A stretch of 41,082 nt of DNA, taken from positions 1-41,082 of the forward strand of contig JAPDPT010000029.1 in NCBI GenBank assembly GCA_034506315.1, in the 5' to 3' direction. The position numbers were made by a program, and so were the translations under genes. The notes beneath the pieces were generated by a model. The model saw nothing but the letters and a program-made list of their open reading frames with translations. It did no database searches and had not been told where the DNA came from. Below are positions 36,701 to 41,082 of the stretch, one piece after another. The stretch comes from a candidate division KSB1 bacterium (GTDB taxonomy: Bacteria > Zhuqueibacterota > Zhuqueibacteria > Oleimicrobiales > Geothermoviventaceae). Position 1 is the stretch's first letter, and each line of letters starts with the position of its first letter.

Positions 36701-37882
36701 CAGGAGCCGATATCGGCCCGGCTGCACCGACAGCGTGAAGATCCCCCCGTCTGTGGTCAGGTAGGAGGTCACTTCCTGGGACCCGTCTTCGGCCCGGATC
36801 TCAAGGCCCACGCGAGGCAGGACCTCACCGGTCGTAGACCAGCTGCGGAAGCGAATCGTTGCCGGGGCCACGTCGTAGGTGAACAGCCGGTGCGGGCTGC
36901 TGGCGGAGGAACCGGTCGCCCCCACCGCAACGACCTGCCAGAAATAGCGCCCGCTCTTCAGTACAACCCGCGCGTCTAAGCGATACGAGGTGCCCGTCGT
37001 GGAGGCCCGAAATACCGGATAGCTGGACTCACTTTGCTCCTGCTCCAGGAGCTCGAAGACGTAGAGCTCGTAGTGGTGGACGCCGGCCACGCCTTGCCAG
37101 CGAAATTCAATCTCCCGGGTTGCCAGAGACGCACCTGGCGCGGGGGCCAGGAGGACTGGGTTCGGCGGAGGGGAAGGCAACGAGGTCGTGAAGCCGAAAA
37201 GCCCAGCCTGTACCACGGACGTGAAGGCCGGGCTGTTGCCGTAGTTGTTCAGGACGATCCAGCTATACGTTCTGCCCGATACCAGCGGCGGGGTGAGAGC
37301 CTCCCCGGCAGCGAAACTCCCGGACGGGTCCGAATCCCCGTACCGGATTGAGGTTCCCCGGGTGATCGCCTGCCAAACGATGTTGGCACCGGTCAGGCGC
37401 AGGTTCCCCTCCGCGTCCTCCGAGAGGACCGCCTCCCGGTCTGAGACGATGATGTGGTAGTAGGGTACTCCGGGGACGGGATCCCAGCAGAACTCGGGGC
37501 GCAACTCGCCTACGATCGAACCGTTGGCAGGGGCGCGCATTTGGGGAGCCGTAGGGCTCTCGACAATGAGCTGGAACTCGGCGGATCGGAGAAAGCCTTC
37601 CGTCACGACGCAGTAGTAGACACCAGGCCCGATGCCTGCCTCCTGAGGGACAAGGCGCAGGGTGCGCCTGCCACGAAGTCCAGGATCCCGGCTGTAGTCG
37701 CCCGGTGCAAGGCCGTAGAGGAGTTTGGCTTGGACGTCCTCCTGCCAGGAGATCTCCACCGGCTGATCGGGCGGCACGGGCAGAAGAGGGATGCGCGTGA
37801 GGGTCAACGACTGCCCCGACGCACCCGCGGCAAACAAGAAGAGGGCTAAAGCCGTCGCCGAATTGTGGAACGGGCGGATCAT
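33710..37882 (-). CDS. Secreted protein with nine carboxypeptidase-regulatory-like repeats, dockerin, cohesin-like domain and T9SS-like end
   Basis: This 1390-residue exported protein has the signal peptide ALALFLFAAGASGQ. Two Fn3-like modules (about 110-230, 240-330) are followed by nine carboxypeptidase-regulatory-like beta-sandwiches (about 340-1085; e.g. AAITGRVQTAGGQPIPQATV, AQLRGTVLSPSGRPAAGAVV, ATVSGRVTTSAGTPIWDAVV). A dockerin follows, with two calcium loops: DVSGNDRVTSFD starting at Asp1093 and DVSGNGTVSSFD starting at Asp1132, each leading into a helix (GSLVLRI / ASLIFRY). Next come a cohesin-like domain (about 1185-1285; FYSLDARLDYAPASLSVLGI) and a CTD (about 1298-1390; AAPNPFNESTILLL...SGVYLVRL...KIVCVR). 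The ATG overlaps the stop of the barrel gene by one base (TGATG), and its end overlaps the scaffold gene by 13 bases. The repeats probably form a long stalk. The binding partner is unproven. Confidence 0.78.
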   Translation of the reverse strand: MIRPFHNSATALALFLFAAGASGQSLTLTRIPLLPVPPDQPVEISWQEDVQAKLLYGLAPGDYSRDPGLRGRRTLRLVPQEAGIGPGVYYCVVTEGFLRSAEFQLIVESPTAPQMRAPANGSIVGELRPEFCWDPVPGVPYYHIIVSDREAVLSEDAEGNLRLTGANIVWQAITRGTSIRYGDSDPSGSFAAGEALTPPLVSGRTYSWIVLNNYGNSPAFTSVVQAGLFGFTTSLPSPPPNPVLLAPAPGASLATREIEFRWQGVAGVHHYELYVFELLEQEQSESSYPVFRASTTGTSYRLDARVVLKSGRYFWQVVAVGATGSSASSPHRLFTYDVAPATIRFRSWSTTGEVLPRVGLEIRAEDGSQEVTSYLTTDGGIFTLSVQPGRYRLLATKRGYADTSLTFRAEPEETADVDVVLRPLPFELHGQVRLIDGTEPDYARILARKRGTGLHVSGEAVHGRFVLRLSPGTWAVWPELPSHQAVDTASVELSTSRLTLSSPLQLRPLPAAITGRVQTAGGQPIPQATVKAYRGGQQLHARTDPAGQFRLDLLPGDWALVATSPGYPTSEPRLVVALPGQQSAVDPPLQLEAAALTIGGIVLDGDTPVPGVTIRILPRGGSYREGTTDSRGNFHVALPTGDYWLILDKPGLLTSPSVFLALQNDAGYGQLRLAVTQPRAQLRGTVLSPSGRPAAGAVVMAGAAIVDTADAAGFFEGVLPPGRYKLRAFRSGDSPSAATVIQLSEAQPLESVNLQLGSQGARIRGAVRSNGSLLSFAAVRAISGSDTIWAQADWLGRYELAVSPGLWTVQVSRIGYAPAIRSGLAVSPGQTLAGVDFNLVESTAQLSGWVRDDRGRAVAGARIALSDGSLVTFSRADGSYELRLPPGQHVLKAAAAGFGERSESISLGMSQSSVLNFSLPSWATVSGRVTTSAGTPIWDAVVLAISGRDTTRVRTDHTGEYEIFLPAGNYTLLFDQLGYRSGTRSVQLQGGESYTLNVALAADPSEMASLSGNVRTTAGSPAPGIHLSLRGREKRNLTTSFDGTYRVERLEAGFAFDLTPTRTGLFFVPPVRQYRPLTGNLTGQDFEAAYYGDVSGNDRVTSFDGSLVLRISAEQDVRPYFTRQPRDSIAADVSGNGTVSSFDASLIFRYAAGLIQQFPADRAPEWLPKAASLAEGTLATLATEDLGEELVAVLQLEGSAPFYSLDARLDYAPASLSVLGISTEPEDSSLHLAHQASKNTLRIALASLRPLAPAELRIRFLLRKTDPSAPAPSLVSVQVDEQEVPIRGKPSEPVAPLSLQAAPNPFNESTILLLTVPLGPSGTKDRVELCIFDVLGREIWHRAVPILKPGVQRVRWEGRDDQGLPVPSGVYLVRLQASGKVLTRKIVCVR

Positions 37883-39333
37883 CAGAAAATCAGGGTTAGT
37901 GTCAGTGCCAGGTTAGGGACGGGGAGAAGCCGAAGGTACTGCACAACGGTCCATGGGCCTCGCTGCCAGGCCAGGCCAAAGGCCCATTGCGGCGCTCCTA
38001 AACCCTGTCGGATGTCGCGAACATACCTCCCCGCCCCTTGTGTGAAAAGCTCCAGGCTGGTGAGGGACAGCGTTGTGAAGGCCCGCCCGTAGGAGAGGGT
38101 TCCGTGCAGCTTCCAGCGCGGGCGTGCGGCGAGCAACGTGGGGCCGTACTGAAAGCCGAGCTCGCCCACGTAGGCCTGGGCCGCAAAGGCACCGCTCGCT
38201 CTCCGGGCGACGCTGAGAAAACCCAGTCGGAGCTCCACAGGAGAAGTCAGGCGCGCCCCGCCGTAGGTCTTGGGTTGAACTCGTTCGGTGAGCGTGAGCT
38301 GTGTGAGTTTCAGCCTCGCAGGCTCCAGAATCTCGGCGTCTTCCTCGCCCAGAAGCAAGCCGTCCAGATTCAGGGCTGGGATCCGGTTCTGAACCAGAAA
38401 GACCTTGCCCTTACACTCCGTGGCCCCGGCCACGCGGATTGAGGCATCGACGACGGTGCTCTTGGTGAGAAGGTGCCAGACTCCTGCGCGCAGCGAGATT
38501 CCCGCCCCCCGGATGTCCACGTCGAGTTCCTGGCTCAGGTCGGTCGGCCAGGGCGCGGATGGGTCATTAAATGCGTGTTCGAGGCCTGCGTAGAGCATCG
38601 TGGCGTCTGCTCGTACCTGGCCGCGCAGCCGGAGCTCCAGGGTTTGCCGCGTGAGCTGAAGGCCGAAGATCGTCCTCCGGGCGATGCGTGTGCTCGCAAC
38701 CAGATGGGTGTTCCGGACACGCACGGCGAGGTCCGATTCCGCATCCAGCAGAGCGTTCAACACAACCGGCGTCGTGGTTCCGGCGCTTTCGACAAGGGTC
38801 GACACGCGGGTCCGGGACCCCACGATCGTGGCTCGTAGGTTGCCCGCGAGCGTGTTTTCGTAGCCGAAAGCAAGTCGGAAGCCTCCCGCCGGGACGACGA
38901 GCTGGAAGCCCTCCAGGAATTCGGCCAGTCCGATCCGTGCCTGCACGCGCGGCCCACTGATCTCCGCATCAGAGGCCCGGTAGGACGAAGTCGCGTCGAG
39001 AACGCCTCTCGATGCTTCCCCCGTTAAATCGACGAACGTTGCGGCGTCTATCGAGTAGGGCACCAGAGTGCGGAGGCGCACCTGCGGCCTGTTCACCAGG
39101 TGGAGAAAAGCCGGGTTCTGATCGGCGCTCAGGGATGGGAGAACCTGGCCGTTGGACAGGATGTATCCGCAATCCGCGCGCGTTGCGAGATGGAGGCGAC
39201 TCGTCAACTCAAGGTGACCGCCGCGGAAAAGATGGATCTTGCTTTGAGGAACCTGGGCCGGTGCGAGCCCAATGGGTATGGCCAGACAGAGGGCCCCCGC
39301 AAGGAGAAAGGATCTTTGGGCTACGACACCCAC
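37882..39333 (-). CDS. Predicted outer-membrane beta-barrel protein, family not recognised
   Basis: A 483-residue protein with a GTG start and a signal peptide (FLLAGALCLAIPIGLAPAQ). The mature chain is a run of amphipathic beta strands with Tyr/Phe/Leu alternation (VQARIGLAEFLEGFQLVVPA; GGFRLAFGYENTLAG; WKLHGTLSYGRAFTTLSL) and it ends in a classic barrel terminal strand, LALTLTLIF. No named family was recognised. A Cys pair (Cys at ATRADCGY and GATECKGK) may form a disulfide. It is the first gene of the four-gene minus-strand operon, overlapping the next start by one base, and could be the membrane anchor or export partner for the giant proteins that follow. Its start lies about 650 bases downstream of a good leftward promoter. 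Confidence 0.7.
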   Translation of the reverse strand: MGVVAQRSFLLAGALCLAIPIGLAPAQVPQSKIHLFRGGHLELTSRLHLATRADCGYILSNGQVLPSLSADQNPAFLHLVNRPQVRLRTLVPYSIDAATFVDLTGEASRGVLDATSSYRASDAEISGPRVQARIGLAEFLEGFQLVVPAGGFRLAFGYENTLAGNLRATIVGSRTRVSTLVESAGTTTPVVLNALLDAESDLAVRVRNTHLVASTRIARRTIFGLQLTRQTLELRLRGQVRADATMLYAGLEHAFNDPSAPWPTDLSQELDVDIRGAGISLRAGVWHLLTKSTVVDASIRVAGATECKGKVFLVQNRIPALNLDGLLLGEEDAEILEPARLKLTQLTLTERVQPKTYGGARLTSPVELRLGFLSVARRASGAFAAQAYVGELGFQYGPTLLAARPRWKLHGTLSYGRAFTTLSLTSLELFTQGAGRYVRDIRQGLGAPQWAFGLAWQRGPWTVVQYLRLLPVPNLALTLTLIF

Positions 39334-39988
39334 CCTCTTCTTCCTGTGCCTTTCGTGAATGGGTTAGGAAGCGGTCTTTCCGGGACGAAGGGGAAACCGG
39401 GTTTCAAGCCGTACGGAGGTCAGACACACCTCGCCGCGAAAGTGAGCGCGCGCGCCTTCGTTCCCACAAACCGGGAGGATAAACTCTTTCCTTGGGCATC
39501 AGCGCCTCCAACCCGAGAGGCACCGCAAAGTTGCACGTGTGGTCCCCGCCGGACCGCCGATCGTCGTTCCTACCTCCGCCGCAAGGGCCAGCGCTTCAAT
39601 CAACCGTGTGTCCTTCCAGCGCTGCGGGATTTCCGGCGGTCTGACCCGACGGGGGGACTTTACCCGCCCCGAAAGAAAAGCCCGCGTTTCGCCCCATAGC
39701 GCTGGCGGTCTTTTTCGCCGGAGATCCGCGCTTCGGGCTTATTGGGCGTCCTCTCCCCGCTTGCACGACGACCGCCCTCGTTCCGGCTGTGCACGAGCGG
39801 GTCTTTTCCGCCCTATTCATTGAGCGGCTTCGGATGGGGATCTCGACGGCTGCGGCAGGAGAACCCGGTGTGGCAACCGCTGTAGACCGGAAATTGCGTT
39901 TCGCTGAGGTGGATCACCCCGCTTGCCTCGAGCTCCTCCTGTGCCTCGATCCTCCCCCTGTCGTTACTACCAGTCGCAAGCTCGACGC
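39334..39988. other. 650-base leader or decayed region upstream of the minus-strand operon
   Basis: No intact gene is supportable. Minus-strand frames contain short coding-like pieces in changing frames (RLIEALALAAEVGTTIGG near 39545-39600; EGARAHFRGEVCLTSVRLE near 39400-39460). On the + strand a piece around 39700-39995 (FFAGDPRFGLIGRPLPACTT onward) is open to a TAA but has no start signal. These look like remnants of older genes, or chance in GC-rich DNA. A 13-base palindrome GAAACCGGGTTTC lies at 39393-39405, 60-72 bases before the barrel-gene start, and could be a regulator site. Confidence 0.45.
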
Positions 39989-40017
39989 AATTTAAACCGT
40001 TTCTTTCCCGGAGTCAA
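39989..40017 (-). promoter_or_regulatory. Leftward sigma-70-type promoter
   Basis: Reading leftward, TTGACT (40017-40012) and TAAATT (39994-39989) are separated by exactly 17 bases. It points at the barrel/dockerin/cohesin operon, with about 650 bases of leader before the first start codon. Confidence 0.6.
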
Positions 40018-40516
40018 GGTTGAATCCCTTGCCGCGGAGGTGGCTGGCATTTCTGGGATAGGGGGCCAGTGCCGTTCCCCCGGAGACAGGTCCTGAACCA
40101 TGGCTCCGATCGAGTGGCGGCCAGGGACTGGCGTCAGAAGGCGGTGGGGGGCGAGCAGTTCTCCCCGGCGCTCTTCCTTGGAGCACAGTGGAGTAAGGAA
40201 CCCGGCCTACCCCAGGAGCAGCCGCGCCAGCCCGATATGGCCTGGGTCATGTGCGTCAGCGAGCAACGCATTCTCCACAAGGCGATAATTTCAGGCCAGA
40301 GGGCCGGTGCGCGTAGTGCCGCGTGGCCCGTAGCGACGATGGATCGGTCCGAGTGGCATCCCGGCGTTCCGTAGGTGATCGGTAGGGCCCAGCGGGGAAT
40401 TCGCGCCGGGCAGGGGTGTCCATGCGGGCTAAGTTAGGACCTCGAGTATTTCTGCGCCTCCGGGCTTGGGAGTGGGCGGCTGTGTCCGCTATGAGTGCCG
40501 CGGCTTGCTTCGGGTC
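40018..40516. other. Gene-poor stretch between the leftward and rightward promoters
   Basis: No intact gene was seen. A minus-strand piece near 40215-40300 reads VENALLADAHDPGHIGLARL and then hits a stop, resembling a decayed helical repeat, but without a start or ribosome site. No RNA gene was recognised. Confidence 0.4.
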
Positions 40517-40529
40517 TGCGAAAAAAGTC

Positions 40530-40558
40530 TTGACCCGGTCGATTAGGGATGACATACT
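40530..40558 (+). promoter_or_regulatory. Rightward sigma-70-type promoter
   Basis: TTGACC (40530-40535) is followed after 17 bases by CATACT (40553-40558). An A-tract upstream (TGCGAAAAAAGTC, from 40517) closely matches the one upstream of the LacI promoter. The lipoprotein gene begins about 80 bases downstream. Confidence 0.6.
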
Positions 40559-40643
40559 AATATGTAAGAAGCGTCGTTTTCGCAGAGCAAGCTATAGGGC
40601 TTGGGGTAGGTTTTGCCGGGTAGGGTGTCAGGAGGTGGCGATC

Positions 40644-41082
40644 ATGAGGTGGGGTTCGGAGGGACAGCGCAGGCTGTGGGCCTGGTTGGTAGTCCTGGGG
40701 GTAGGCTTGCTGCAGGGGTGCGGTTCAAGGCAGGGTTCGTTGCCGGAGAGTTTGCCGTCCCTTGGGGAACCGATGAGAAGACAATTGAGGGTGCTGGGGG
40801 TGGGCCCGGATACGGTGGTTGCGCGGTACGGGGCGGTGTTGTTGTTGAGCCGGAAGGGGGTTAGCTCGGCGGAGGCGGTGCTGTCTGCGGTGGGGTTTTT
40901 ACGGGAGCAGGGGTTTTTCGTGTGTTTGGTGGTGCCGAGCCGGGAGGGACTGGATGGGGGCCGGTTTTCGGGGGTTGTGGTTCGGGACGATCCTGAGGGG
41001 AGGGTGGCGAGGCGCTTTGGGTTGCGGGGTTTGGCCAGTGGGTTTGTGGTTTTTCAGACGAGGGGGGCGATTTGCTGGGGTT
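40644..41082 (+). CDS. Lipoprotein with thioredoxin-like fold, truncated by window edge
   Basis: The frame is open from ATG 40644 to the right edge, giving the first 146 residues. AGGAGGTG stands six bases upstream. The N-terminus is a lipoprotein signal (LWAWLVVLGVGLLQGC). The rest follows an AhpC/TlpA-like pattern: an early strand (GAVLLLSRKG), a helix (SSAEAVLSAVGFLREQG), a strand (FFVCLVV), then VVRDDPEGRVARRFGLRG and a strand before a turn (SGFVVFQTRGAI). The usual CxxC is absent; SRKGVSSAEA occupies its place, so redox activity is doubtful. The coding strand is unusually rich in G and T (many GGG, TTG, GTG and TTT codons), unlike the balanced GC-rich genes of the mannan locus. The remainder and any further domains lie outside the window. 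Confidence 0.6.
   Translation, partial: MRWGSEGQRRLWAWLVVLGVGLLQGCGSRQGSLPESLPSLGEPMRRQLRVLGVGPDTVVARYGAVLLLSRKGVSSAEAVLSAVGFLREQGFFVCLVVPSREGLDGGRFSGVVVRDDPEGRVARRFGLRGLASGFVVFQTRGAICWG

Noticed and set aside
26988-37882. Interpretation as a classical cellulosome
   Set aside because: None of the glycoside hydrolases in the window has a dockerin, and anchoring is by T9SS-like domains, so only a non-cellulosomal cohesin/dockerin assembly is proposed.
39392-39790. Possible riboswitch (c-di-GMP-like) in the leader of the minus-strand operon
   Set aside because: The conserved GEMM core sequences could not be matched; the GNRA-like and GC-rich pieces are not arranged as in the known motif.
39789-39995. 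68-codon + strand frame (HERVFSALFIERLRMG...)
   Set aside because: Composition is coding-like, but no ribosome site, the upstream frame is broken by a stop, and it overlaps the leftward promoter.

Overview
The window looks like chromosomal DNA of a GC-rich bacterium of the FCB superphylum. KSB1 or Calditrichota-type lineages fit better than true Bacteroidetes. The evidence is several secreted proteins ending in a type IX secretion (T9SS)-like C-terminal sorting domain (PNPFN... / ...YFARMQ... / ...LLLK), two PorV-like barrels, a TonB-dependent receptor with a carboxypeptidase-regulatory N-domain but no SusD, and frequent GTG/TTG starts. The taxonomic call is inference.

Layout. The left edge holds the 3' end of a DegT-type aminotransferase and a convergent DoxX gene. 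A gene-poor stretch follows (about 0.76-2.4 kb) containing a decayed FG-GAP-like gene. At 2.4 kb a strong promoter with two LacI-type operators drives a LacI-family regulator. From 3.76 to 25.87 kb, eleven + strand genes in close series form a beta-mannan utilisation locus. It encodes a secreted multi-CBM protein, a TonB receptor, a PorV-like barrel, a large secreted surface protein, a PpiC-type foldase, a GH26 mannanase, a GH5 lipoprotein, a sodium:solute symporter, a second GH5 enzyme, a cellobiose/mannobiose 2-epimerase and a GH130 phosphorylase. The inferred flow is surface hydrolysis of mannan, uptake, epimerisation of mannobiose to mannosylglucose, and phosphorolysis to mannose-1-phosphate plus glucose.

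Convergent to this, from 39.33 down to 26.04 kb, is a four-gene minus-strand operon with overlapping reading frames. It encodes an outer-membrane barrel, a 1390-residue protein with nine carboxypeptidase-regulatory-like repeats plus a dockerin and a cohesin-like domain, a 2244-residue protein with eight cohesin-like modules alternating with Fn3-like modules, and a PorV-like barrel. Both giant proteins carry T9SS-like C-terminal domains. This is the most unusual part of the window: a candidate non-cellulosomal cohesin/dockerin surface assembly exported by a T9SS-like route. None of the mannanases in the window carries a dockerin.

The right edge (39.33-41.08 kb) is a gene-poor region with a leftward promoter and a rightward promoter. 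The rightward one leads into a truncated lipoprotein gene with a thioredoxin-like fold and strongly G+T-skewed coding sequence. No RNA genes, insertion sequences or CRISPR arrays were recognised.
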